From NCBI GenBank assembly GCA_020854835.1, contig JAHKLX010000038.1, positions 1-64,000 on the forward strand: a stretch of 64,000 bases of DNA, given 5' to 3'. This DNA is from Microcaldota archaeon. Lineage in GTDB: Archaea; Micrarchaeota; Micrarchaeia; Anstonellales; JAGGVH01. Shown in pieces: positions 25,035 to 32,723 of the stretch; position 1 is the stretch's first letter, and the number at the start of each line of letters is the position of its first letter. A model generated the notes under the pieces. It was not told where the DNA came from, did no database searches, and was given only the letters and a program-made list of their open reading frames with translations. The translations under genes were made by a program, and so were the position numbers.

Positions 25035-25859
25035 ATGAATGAAAATATTTTGAATGATGTTGTAATTGTTGGCGTAGGTGGTGTGGGTCTCAACACTATT
25101 AACGACCTTGTGAATAAAGAAACTGATTTTGTTCCATGGTATTCTTCGGAATTAGGTATGAGGATGATTGTTTTTGATACTAATGCGTGCCATATTGCAA
25201 TGTTAAATAATAAAATAGAAAGACTTATGATAGGCAGAAAAATAACAAGAGGTGTTGGTGCAGGAGGATATCCCGAATATGGTAGAGGAGCAGCAGAGGA
25301 AAATTTAGAGGATATTCGTGAAAAATTAAAGAAAAAAAAGCTTGTTTTAATGATTGCAGGGCTTGGTGGGGGCACAGGCACTGGTGCAGGTCCGATTATT
25401 GCTCAAATTGCAAAAGAACAAGGCGCCAAAGTGGTGGCAGTGGTAACTCACCCTCTATCACTTGAACCAGTTAGACAAATAAAAGCATCGTGCGGATTTT
25501 GTGATTTTTTAGAAAATTGCGATGCAGTTGTTTCAATTGAATTGGATATGATAGGTATGCTTCTCAAAATGGACACACTTAAAACAAGAAAAAACCTTAC
25601 AAGCCAAATGAAAAAAATTGAAAAGCCCGGCCCTAAATGGTTTATTAGAGCAGATCAATTGATTAGAGATGTTGTAATGGATATTGTGAAAAATAAAGTT
25701 AATATCAAAAAAGCAATGAAACTCGAGGGCCAGTGCGCAATTGGAAAAGAGGGATGGCTCAGTGTAATGTCTCTTGAAAACTTTCAAACAAAAATTGCAC
25801 TCTCAGAAGGTGTTGGAATTGTCGCACAAACAGAAACAATGAGAATGTTGAATAAATAA
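25035..25859 (+). CDS. FtsZ/tubulin-like protein, non-canonical (1)
   Basis: 274 residues, ATG with GGAGGTGGG upstream. The N-terminal VVIVGVGGVGLNTINDL and the tubulin signature GLGGGTGTGAGPIIAQIAKE (about residue 113) identify the FtsZ/tubulin GTPase fold. Helix H7 is recognisable (ADQLIRDVVMDI), followed by GQCAIGKEGW. The synergy loop after H7 reads VNIKKAMKL where FtsZ has N-x-D-F-A-D, so the catalytic aspartates that complete GTP hydrolysis are missing. The C-terminal domain is cut to about 45 residues and there is no FtsA-binding tail. It may bind GTP and assemble without normal turnover. Compare the FtsZl1/FtsZl2 families proposed to remodel membranes. A second FtsZ-like gene follows. 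Confidence 0.82.
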   Translation: MNENILNDVVIVGVGGVGLNTINDLVNKETDFVPWYSSELGMRMIVFDTNACHIAMLNNKIERLMIGRKITRGVGAGGYPEYGRGAAEENLEDIREKLKKKKLVLMIAGLGGGTGTGAGPIIAQIAKEQGAKVVAVVTHPLSLEPVRQIKASCGFCDFLENCDAVVSIELDMIGMLLKMDTLKTRKNLTSQMKKIEKPGPKWFIRADQLIRDVVMDIVKNKVNIKKAMKLEGQCAIGKEGWLSVMSLENFQTKIALSEGVGIVAQTETMRMLNK

Positions 25860-25949
25860 AATTTGGACAAATTGAAAGAAACTAAATTTGGAAAATGTCT
25901 TGAAATTTTGGAAAGCAGGAAAATTTTAAACAAATTTGGAGGTGGGAAC

Positions 25950-26447
25950 ATGAAAAATGTTGCTGTTGTTGGAGTTGGAGATTGCGGAACAAATTCTGTT
26001 TTGCGACTCAGAAAACAAGGTATGGACTGCGAGATGATTGCAGTGTGTGATTCTGAAAGAGCAGAAAAGATTGAAGGAAAGGGAGTTGTGGCTGTTGATT
26101 CGGAAAATGCAGATTTGCTGAAACTTAAAGCAAATACTTCCACTGTTTTTGTGATCAATGGAATTGGTGGAAAAACAGGAACTTTCCTTGCTCCTGAAAT
26201 CGCAAAGAAAGTCAAAGAAACTGGCTCAAGGGTTGTGTCAATAGCATTTCATCCTTTTCCACTTGAAAAGGAAAGATGTGCAATGGTTGCTGGTTTTGTT
26301 GAAAACATGGAACAGTGTGCTGATGAAATGATTTTAGTGAAAAACAATGATTATGTTGAAAAGTATCCTGGCAAATCTATGAGTGAAGCATTTGAACTAA
26401 TAGATAAAGATGTTTATGAAAACATAATTTTGAAAAAGGGGAGATGA
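25950..26447 (+). CDS. FtsZ/tubulin-like protein, GTPase domain only (2)
   Basis: 165 residues. The ATG at 25950 was chosen because GGAGGTGGG lies just before it; an upstream TTG (25863) has no site. The start NVAVVGVGDCGTNSVLRL and the signature INGIGGKTGTFLAPEIAKKV correspond to the FtsZ P-loop-like strand and GGGTGTG loop, here GGKTGT. A second conserved block, SIAFHPFPLEKE, matches VTHPLSLEP of the neighbour. The H7 helix and C-terminal domain are absent. It is likely a degenerate partner of the first FtsZ-like protein, perhaps forming a heterodimer. The same TTTGGAGGTGGG leader precedes both genes, supporting tandem duplication. Confidence 0.75.
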   Translation: MKNVAVVGVGDCGTNSVLRLRKQGMDCEMIAVCDSERAEKIEGKGVVAVDSENADLLKLKANTSTVFVINGIGGKTGTFLAPEIAKKVKETGSRVVSIAFHPFPLEKERCAMVAGFVENMEQCADEMILVKNNDYVEKYPGKSMSEAFELIDKDVYENIILKKGR

Positions 26448-26448
26448 A

Positions 26449-26868
26449 ATGGAAATTATAAAGGGAATTTGTGAGGCAGAGGATTCTATCCTAGTTAAGG
26501 CCAAAGATTTAGATGAATACATGGCAATTCCAGATAGAATGCAATTTTCATTTGTTCACTCAGATGAAAAGGGCATTTCATTTCATTTTTATGAAATACC
26601 TGAAAGTGTTGAAAAAAACGGTTTTTATTTTGTTAATGATAAAAAACCTAAATACTGCTGTAAAGTAATGGAATGGGATGAATTTAGAGATATGTTCAAT
26701 ATTAAAAAACAAACTCCATTCAAAATTAGAATAACTCATGCTATTCGTGAAAATGACCGTTTTGTTTCATGTGAACGAGATTATGTTAAATTCAAATATA
26801 ACGAACTTAAAGACAATTTGTATTATTATGTACATTTAATACCAAATGAAATAAAAAACTTTAAATGA
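26449..26868 (+). CDS. Hypothetical protein in FtsZ-like operon
   Basis: 139 residues, starting 1 nt after the stop of the second FtsZ-like gene, with GGGGAGA upstream. It has a mixed alpha/beta pattern: VKAKDLDEYMAIPDRMQFSF, GISFHFYEIPESV, then CCKVMEWDEFRDMFNIKKQ and a beta-rich end (FKIRITHAIRENDRFVSCE, NLYYYVHLIPNEI). Soluble, no signal, no membrane segment and no motif recognised. Its tight spacing argues that it works with the FtsZ-like proteins. Confidence 0.6.
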   Translation: MEIIKGICEAEDSILVKAKDLDEYMAIPDRMQFSFVHSDEKGISFHFYEIPESVEKNGFYFVNDKKPKYCCKVMEWDEFRDMFNIKKQTPFKIRITHAIRENDRFVSCERDYVKFKYNELKDNLYYYVHLIPNEIKNFK

Positions 26869-26883
26869 AAAGAGGTGATTTAA

Positions 26884-27432
26884 ATTAAACTTCTGCGTTT
26901 GTTGTGGGATGGGATAAGGTCTTTCTTTGAAAAAATGTTTTCCCACAAGTTGGTTGTTGTTTATCTTGATGGAACAACAGAAATTATGGGCCATTACAAA
27001 ACATTGATAGAAGCAGTGGATAATGGAAAAATAATTACAAGAAACTACAGCGATTATTCCTTGGCAATATATATCTTATGTAAAAACATGCGCAAAGTGT
27101 ATTTATATGAAAATAAATTGCAGAGAATTGAAACTTCTGAAAAAAACTGGGATTCTCTTTTTCAAGAATTTGAGATCTCAAGTGCCCCAAGCACATCTTT
27201 AGGAATGTTGGATATTCAGCATGATGTGGAAGAAAGAATGAAAAGTGGCTTTAAAGGAGCAACAACTCGTAAAAAGAAATCACAAGGTTTGTTTTGGGGG
27301 AGCCCGCAGCCCAAAAGAGAAAAATCCAGGAGTGTAAGCTCCTCCTTCCACAGATCCACCTCAAAAAATACTTTCAGTGGGACGGATTTTCTTAATGCGG
27401 GCCTCCCACCAAAAAGGAAGAGGTTTTGGTGA
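26884..27432 (+). CDS. Hypothetical protein in FtsZ-like operon (basic, low-complexity tail)
   Basis: 182 residues if translation starts at ATT 26884, which is the only codon at a proper distance (4 nt) from GAGGTGAT at 26872-26879; it gives the natural start KLLRLLWDG. The alternative TTG at 26899 is 19 nt from that site. An N-terminal domain of about 100 residues (SHKLVVVYLDGTTEIMGHYK) seems alpha/beta. The last 60 residues are Ser/Lys/Arg-rich and probably disordered (KREKSRSVSSSFHRSTSK, ending LPPKRKRFW). Such tails may bind nucleic acid or a membrane, or a polymer partner. Family unknown. Confidence 0.55.
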   Translation: MKLLRLLWDGIRSFFEKMFSHKLVVVYLDGTTEIMGHYKTLIEAVDNGKIITRNYSDYSLAIYILCKNMRKVYLYENKLQRIETSEKNWDSLFQEFEISSAPSTSLGMLDIQHDVEERMKSGFKGATTRKKKSQGLFWGSPQPKREKSRSVSSSFHRSTSKNTFSGTDFLNAGLPPKRKRFW

Positions 27433-27448
27433 GCAATAGGTGAGTTGA

Positions 27449-28084
27449 GTGTCCGATAAATATTTAAACATTGTAATTGATGATGAAACTATGGGGGAAA
27501 CAAAAACACTAATTTCTACACTTTACGCTGCAGAGCCAGTAGTTCCAAGCATTCACAAATTTTCACCACAGAAGCTTATTCTTCTTACTGATGAAAAGCC
27601 AGATGAAAAAGCCAAAAAAAGCATTAATGCAATAAAAGATATGTTTTCCAACGTTATGAAAATTGAAATCGCATATGTTAAACAGTATGACATATATTCT
27701 ATTGCCAAAAAAACAGTTGATATAATAGAAAGCGAAAAAGAAAACGAGATTTTCATAAATATAACTGGTGGAAGAAAAACTCTTATGCTTGGTGTGATAT
27801 ATGGTGCTTATGCCCGCTCTGAAATGATTAAATCTATTCACTATTCCACTGAGGAGAATAATGAGTTTATTGAGCTTCCTTTGATGAGCTATGATTTAAA
27901 CGAAGTGGAGCACGTTTTATTGGAAACCATAAATGAGAAAGGCACAATAAAAGTCAACAGTTTAGCAGAGGACTTGGGAAAAACCCGCGGCCTTTTGTAT
28001 CAATACTTGAAAAGACTGCGCATGAAAGGTCTTGTTGATAGCCAGTTCAGAATAACCCAAGCAGGAAAAGTTGCCCTTCTTTAA
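27449..28084 (+). CDS. CARF domain-winged helix regulator (Csa3-like)
   Basis: 211 residues, GTG start with AGGTGAG 4 nt upstream. Residues 1-140 form a Rossmann-like CARF domain; the signature FINITGGRKTLMLGVIYGAY holds the loop that binds cyclic oligoadenylate in Csa3, Csx1 and Csm6. Residues 150-211 are a winged helix (VLLETINEKGTIKVNSLAED, GLLYQYLKRLRMKGLVDSQF) for DNA binding. Csa3-type proteins regulate CRISPR genes, but no cas genes or repeats are in this window. It is the last gene of the FtsZ-like operon, and a perfect palindrome lies 22 nt downstream, a likely binding site. Confidence 0.85.
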   Translation: MSDKYLNIVIDDETMGETKTLISTLYAAEPVVPSIHKFSPQKLILLTDEKPDEKAKKSINAIKDMFSNVMKIEIAYVKQYDIYSIAKKTVDIIESEKENEIFINITGGRKTLMLGVIYGAYARSEMIKSIHYSTEENNEFIELPLMSYDLNEVEHVLLETINEKGTIKVNSLAEDLGKTRGLLYQYLKRLRMKGLVDSQFRITQAGKVALL

Positions 28085-28105
28085 AGAAAGGTTTATAACA
28101 CTTAT

Positions 28106-28136
28106 CTGTTTAATTGTATAGCATATAGTTAAACAG
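28106..28136. promoter_or_regulatory. Palindromic site, candidate CARF-wHTH operator
   Basis: 31-bp site with perfect 8-bp arms CTGTTTAA and TTAAACAG separated by 15 bp (TTGTATAGCATATAG). Its reverse complement resembles 24968-24998: both read C-x-G-T-T-x-A-A-C, then TATA, CTATACAA and TAAAC. It lies between the CARF regulator gene and the next start at 28151. Confidence 0.55.
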
Positions 28137-28150
28137 TTTAGCGTGGTTAT

Positions 28151-28453
28151 ATGGAAATGCCTGATAAATTTATCGAATTCATAAGAAAAAACAAATGGAA
28201 CGAAGCAGTTACTTACAGAGAAACTGCACCTCACGAATATTTAGTTAAAGACAAGTTAAGTGAGGAAGACAAAAAAACATTTGAAAGGTTTGTTGTTTTT
28301 ATACGGGAAAACGGCTATGAGCAGAAGTTTTATTCTCAAACTTATATTTACTATAATGTGGGGGAAAAGAAATACTGGACAATGGGTGATCCAATTGAGA
28401 AAACGGAAATTCTGAATAGGGATGATAAAGATAAAAGATATGGGGGGATGTGA
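28151..28453 (+). CDS. Hypothetical protein
   Basis: 100 residues, start at ATG 28151 after GTGGTT, directly downstream of the palindrome. It contains MPDKFIEFIRKNKWNEAVTY, a basic N-terminus that then reads APHEYLVKDKLSEEDKKTFE, and FYSQTYIYYNVGEKKYWTMG. The pattern of PHEY, W and YW-T-M-G-D-P resembles small proteins of unknown function near restriction systems that I have seen annotated only as hypothetical. It is co-directional with and 1 nt before the next gene. Confidence 0.6.
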   Translation: MEMPDKFIEFIRKNKWNEAVTYRETAPHEYLVKDKLSEEDKKTFERFVVFIRENGYEQKFYSQTYIYYNVGEKKYWTMGDPIEKTEILNRDDKDKRYGGM

Positions 28454-28454
28454 G

Positions 28455-28733
28455 ATGGAAGAAAAAAAGTGGGATAAAGAAGATGAGTATAACTTTTCAG
28501 AAATTTGTGCAGATTTTGGATTTTGGTGGTTTGATGTCCCACATTCTGAAGCTTTGGATTGGTTTGAAAATGAACTAAAAGAAGCTGGACTTATTTCTGA
28601 TGAGTTTATGATAGACAGAGAAAAAATTACAAAAATAATAGAAAAAGTGTATGATACAGATGAAACAGATGTTGATGTTTTGTTGAAAATACTAGCAAAA
28701 AAATTGAGAGAGATATTTAAAAAAGAAAAATAA
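28455..28733 (+). CDS. Small acidic hypothetical protein
   Basis: 92 residues from ATG 28455, 1 nt after the previous stop. It has an acidic, aromatic N-terminal half (WDKEDEYNFSEICADFGFWW, FDVPHSEALDWFENELKEAG) and a helical C-terminal half ending in Lys-rich KKLREIFKKEK. No motif recognised. It closes the transcription unit that starts at the palindrome. Confidence 0.55.
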   Translation: MEEKKWDKEDEYNFSEICADFGFWWFDVPHSEALDWFENELKEAGLISDEFMIDREKITKIIEKVYDTDETDVDVLLKILAKKLREIFKKEK

Positions 28734-28746
28734 TAAAAAACCAACC

Positions 28747-28775
28747 GGAAAACAGGTCTGAGAAGGTTTAAAAAG
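28747..28775 (+). promoter_or_regulatory. Defence-island promoter block 1
   Basis: 29-nt block beginning GGAAAAC and ending AAGGTTTAAAAAG (BRE plus TATA box). Blocks of the same length and spacing occur at 32666-32694 and 43001-43029. This one serves the small helical gene and mcrBC. Confidence 0.65.
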
Positions 28776-28806
28776 AAGGAAATTTGAAGTAAAATGGGGT
28801 GTGGAT

Positions 28807-29034
28807 ATGGATGAAAGAGAAATTGAAAGATTAATTGAACAAAAAATGGATGAAAAGTTTAGGTATCTAGGTAATGACTCCAATTTTAGGGATGCACTAG
28901 AAAGAGGAATGAAAGAATTGTTTGGAACATATTCAAATAGTTACGAAATGGAAAACTTAGTAAAAGAAATGGTTTTGAAAGCATTAAGAGATTACAATGT
29001 TCAAGAAGAAATAAAAAGAATTGTTAAAGATTGA
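28807..29034 (+). CDS. Small helical protein upstream of mcrB
   Basis: 75 residues from ATG 28807, which follows GGGGTG (the in-frame GTG at 28801 lies inside that site). It is almost wholly charged helix ([38 protein letters not shown]), possibly coiled coil. It is the first gene after promoter block 1, and mcrB starts 14 nt after its stop, so it is an apparent accessory subunit of the McrBC operon. Confidence 0.6.
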   Translation: MDEREIERLIEQKMDEKFRYLGNDSNFRDALERGMKELFGTYSNSYEMENLVKEMVLKALRDYNVQEEIKRIVKD

Positions 29035-29048
29035 TTAGAGGTGATAAA

Positions 29049-31297
29049 ATGCCAACCTTAGACCAAGTTTTAGGAGAATGGGGAAAAATAGGGATTAAAG
29101 ATGATTATTATGGTAAAGCAACTTACACCCACCAGTTTGACTTACTTAAAAAAATAAAAAAATTCAAGGAAAATTGGAAAGATTACAACGATCTAGAATT
29201 AGGTGAGGAATTTAAAGAGGTTGTAAAAAAAGGAACTGATGCAGGAAGAGGTTGGGCGAGAAGAGGACAAGAATCATACAACAATAACCTTAAGGAAAAA
29301 AACGCAGAGACACTTTCCAATATAAAAAAACATCTCTCCTATCTTGATTCATTGGTGGAAAAACAGGAACCAATTACACAACAGGAAATAGACAAATTAA
29401 TTGAATATGGAGAAACTTTGGTTGGTTTCGGAACCACCTGGTACGATTTTGTCAGTATGTACCTTTTATTCAAAATTCCAAAATATAATGGCAAGGCTAC
29501 GGGTTCTTTAACATTATTAAAAAATCTGGAGGGCGAACCTAATTTTTCTGATTATATTAAGATTATTGGGGAAGTAAAGAAAGAGCACGACAATCAATTA
29601 AAAACAGTCATTTCTAATTCCAATTGGAAAGATAAATTTAAGAATGAGTTCAATATGAACGATGATATGTTGGTCAATCTTAGTTTGGATCAAATGATGA
29701 ACTATGTTTATTTGAAATACTCTAAAAATTCAGATACAAAAATAAATTATTGGGTTTATGCACCTGGTGAAAATGCAAAGCATTGGCAAGAATTTTATGA
29801 TAAGGGAATTATGGCTATTGGTTGGGATGAATTAGGAGATTTGAGCCTATATGCTTCTAAAGATTTGATTAAACAAAAAATAAAGAAGATTTATGACAAA
29901 AAATCAGAACCAATAAATGATGCCAAAACTTGTTTTGATTTCTGTAATGAAATTAAAAAAGGGGATATTATAATTCCAAAAAAAGGAACAACAGAATATC
30001 TTGGTTATGGTATTGTTAAATCAGATTATGAGTTTGATCCGAGTCGTAAAGAATTCAAAAATGTTCGTAAAATCGATTGGAAAAATAAAGGAACCTATTC
30101 TGAAGATAATGATTCATCAATAGTATTGAAAACATTAACTAACATTACAGAATATAGTGAGTATATTGAAAAATTAAAAAATAAGATAGGAATTAATGTG
30201 GGGAATGATTATATGAAAAGTAGTTTTAGTAAAAGTTATAATGGGGATAATGAACAACCTTTAAACCAAATCTTTTATGGTCCGCCAGGGACTGGGAAGA
30301 CATATAAAACAAGAATAAAGGCCTTGGAAATAATTAAAAATCAAACCTTTAAAACTGAAGAAGGTAAAGAAGATTTTGAAATTTGTAATAAATGTGGACA
30401 AAAATATATCAACATTCATAATGAGGATGAGTGTATGAAATGTTTATTTTCAGAACATGAAGAAAATATCTTTTTCGTAACATTTCATCCTTCTTTTTGT
30501 TATGAAGATTTTGTTGAAGGTTACAGACCAAATAAAAATAACCAATTAGATATAGAAAACGGAGTTTTTATGAATGCTTGTGTTGAGGCACTAAAAGCTG
30601 TTATGGGTGAAGAATCAACAAATAATTCAAAAGAAAAGAACATATTTGAAAAATATGATGATTTGGGTATGGCAGAAAAGCGCGAATTATTTGAAAATAA
30701 TTATGAACGATTTGTATTAATTATTGATGAGATTAATCGTGCCGATATATCAAAGGTACTGGGTGAATTAATTACATTACTTGAACCAAACAAAAGATTG
30801 GGTGAAGATGAAGAAATATTAGCCACATTACCTTACTCTAAAAAAAATTTGGTGTTCCGAAGAATCTTTATATAATCGGTACAATGAACACTGCTGATTC
30901 AAGTATTGCACATTTAGATATCGCATTAAGGAGAAGATTTAATTTCTATGAAATGCCCCCGAGAATAGAATTCTTAGATAAATGGTTAGAAAAGAATAGT
31001 GATGAAGATTGTAGTTTACTAATCAAAGTATTAAACCTAGTAAATAAAAAAATAACTGAAAATAAAGAACTTGGAGAGGATAAAAATATAGGACATTCAT
31101 TTTTTATGGTTAAAAATTTAACCCCTAAAAAAATTAAAACTATCTGGAAAAGACAAATTATTCCATTATTGGAGGAATATTATTTTTTTGATAAAGTTGA
31201 ACTTAAAAAACTGTTCAAAGATATAGTGGGTGAATTAGAAACTGAAAAACAGGATATTATAATTAATGAGTGGTTTGACAAATATGGAAATGAATAA
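29049..31297 (+). CDS. mcrB: McrB-like AAA+ GTPase, frameshifted in an A8 tract
   Basis: ATG 29049 after GAGGTGAT. The frame stops early at 30873-30875, but adding one A to the tract 30840-30847 gives a continuous 749-residue protein in which LPYSKK leads into [19 protein letters not shown], the McrB signature. Domains: an N-terminal recognition region (1-220), a PUA/EVE-like domain (about 235-385, [25 protein letters not shown]), Walker [10 protein letters not shown], a zinc-finger-like insert CNKCGQ...CMKC, Walker [12 protein letters not shown] and sensor ALRRRF. McrB with McrC cuts modified DNA after GTP-driven translocation. The break may be a sequencing error, a recent mutation or a switch; the C-terminal piece alone would lack the P-loop. 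Confidence 0.88.
30840..30847 (+). repeat. A8 homopolymer at the mcrB frameshift
   Basis: Eight A residues where nine restore the mcrB frame. The position sits between Walker B and the conserved GTMNTAD motif, so the reading break is certain although its cause is not. Confidence 0.8.
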
Positions 31298-32630
31298 ATC
31301 AAAAGGTTTGGAAATTAATGTCAAAGAATACGGGAAAATAACAGACACAAGGGACATTTATAAAGAAAAACCAAAGATAGTTGAAAAAGATTTGAATTAT
31401 GCTAAAGAGTTAGGTGATAAATTAACTTTTAGATGTTGGGAATCAGGCGAGATAGAAGTTAATGCATCTTCCTATGTAGGAATAATTAAATTTCCCTCTG
31501 GGATTAAATTAATTGTCAGTCAAAAAATTAATTCAGATTTAGCTGAAATGTTAACATATCTGAGTGATATTGAGGGATTCGAAAACAGAATTTATTTTAA
31601 TCCAGATATAGAAATAAAATTACCTTTGGGATTTGAGTTTTTTCCACTCATTATTTTTCTTTTTGTCAAAGAAGTAAGAAAAATAATTAGGTTAGGACTA
31701 ACAAAAAGATATGTAAAAAAAGAAGAAAATATAAGAAAACTAAGAGGAAGTATCAACATTCTGAAAAATGAATGTTATAATCATAACAACAAATCAAAGA
31801 TATACTGTGATTATTCGGAACTTTCAGAAAACATAATCGAAAATAAGATCATTTTTTATTGTTGTCAAAAACTAAAAAGAGATCTTCCAGCGTGGATGGA
31901 CAAAAATAAAGATAAGGGCTTTAATAGTTTGAATAGTCAATTGAACCGGGTTTATATGTATTTTGAGGAGAGAGTTAGTTTGACGAAAATTAAAACTGAT
32001 GACATTAAAAAAATTAATATGACTAAACTTAACAAACGTTATGATTATATTCTAAAACTTGCAAAAATAATAATCTCTGAGGAGATGTATAGTTCATTTA
32101 AATCTGATAAAGATCGAGAAGAGACAACAGGCGTTAATTTTCTTATTGACATGAATTGGGTTTATGAATCCTTCATAACAAAAATTATTGAAGAATTGGG
32201 GGAAGAAAATAATTTTAAGGTTAAAACACAAAAATATACAGAAGATTTAATTGAAGTGGTTGGGAATAATGAAATACGAAGAGGGATCAAACCAGATTTA
32301 TTAATAACCACTTGTGAAGGAGAGGAAATACCATTAGATACTAAATATAAAAAGACAGGGCCAAATTTATCAGATTATTATCAAATAATTTGTTATTCAT
32401 TAGCAAAAAAAAGCAAAAGGTGCGCCTTAATCATAGCCATAGATGAAAACGAAAAAAAAGAAAGTTCCATACCTGCATATAGGGTGGATAAGGAAACAGG
32501 TATAGAATTAGAAATTTCGGTGTTAAGAACAAATTTGATTAATGGGGGTGGCAAATTAAAGGATAAAATAAAAATGAAATTAAAAGAAGAATTGGTTGAT
32601 AATTTGATTAATAATTTGAGTAATAAGTAG
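31290..32630 (+). CDS. mcrC: McrC-like nuclease subunit
   Basis: 446 residues from ATG 31290, overlapping the mcrB stop by 8 nt (31284 and 31266 are alternative in-frame ATGs). The N-terminal part is beta-rich (SSYVGIIKFPSGIKLIVSQK). The middle is helical with the McrC block LRGSINI. The C-terminal 150 residues are the PD-(D/E)xK nuclease: GIKPDLLITTCEGEEIPLDT, then KYK and the helix DYYQIICYSLA. All catalytic acids and the Lys are present, so the nuclease looks intact even though its partner is frameshifted. The gene ends about 35 nt before promoter block 2. Confidence 0.9.
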   Translation: MNKSKGLEINVKEYGKITDTRDIYKEKPKIVEKDLNYAKELGDKLTFRCWESGEIEVNASSYVGIIKFPSGIKLIVSQKINSDLAEMLTYLSDIEGFENRIYFNPDIEIKLPLGFEFFPLIIFLFVKEVRKIIRLGLTKRYVKKEENIRKLRGSINILKNECYNHNNKSKIYCDYSELSENIIENKIIFYCCQKLKRDLPAWMDKNKDKGFNSLNSQLNRVYMYFEERVSLTKIKTDDIKKINMTKLNKRYDYILKLAKIIISEEMYSSFKSDKDREETTGVNFLIDMNWVYESFITKIIEELGEENNFKVKTQKYTEDLIEVVGNNEIRRGIKPDLLITTCEGEEIPLDTKYKKTGPNLSDYYQIICYSLAKKSKRCALIIAIDENEKKESSIPAYRVDKETGIELEISVLRTNLINGGGKLKDKIKMKLKEELVDNLINNLSNK

Positions 32631-32665
32631 TGCTTGAGCATAGTTGTATTTGGGATTGAACACCC

Positions 32666-32694
32666 GAAAAACAGCCCTAATAAGGTTTAAAAAG
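32666..32694 (+). promoter_or_regulatory. Defence-island promoter block 2
   Basis: 29-nt block, GAAAAAC at the left and CTAATAAGGTTTAAAAAG at the right, same spacing as the blocks at 28747 and 43001. It drives the PLD-helicase operon; the start codon with GGGGGAG lies 29 nt further on. Confidence 0.65.
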
Positions 32695-32723
32695 ATGAGA
32701 TGAGAGAAAGAAGGGGGGAGAAG

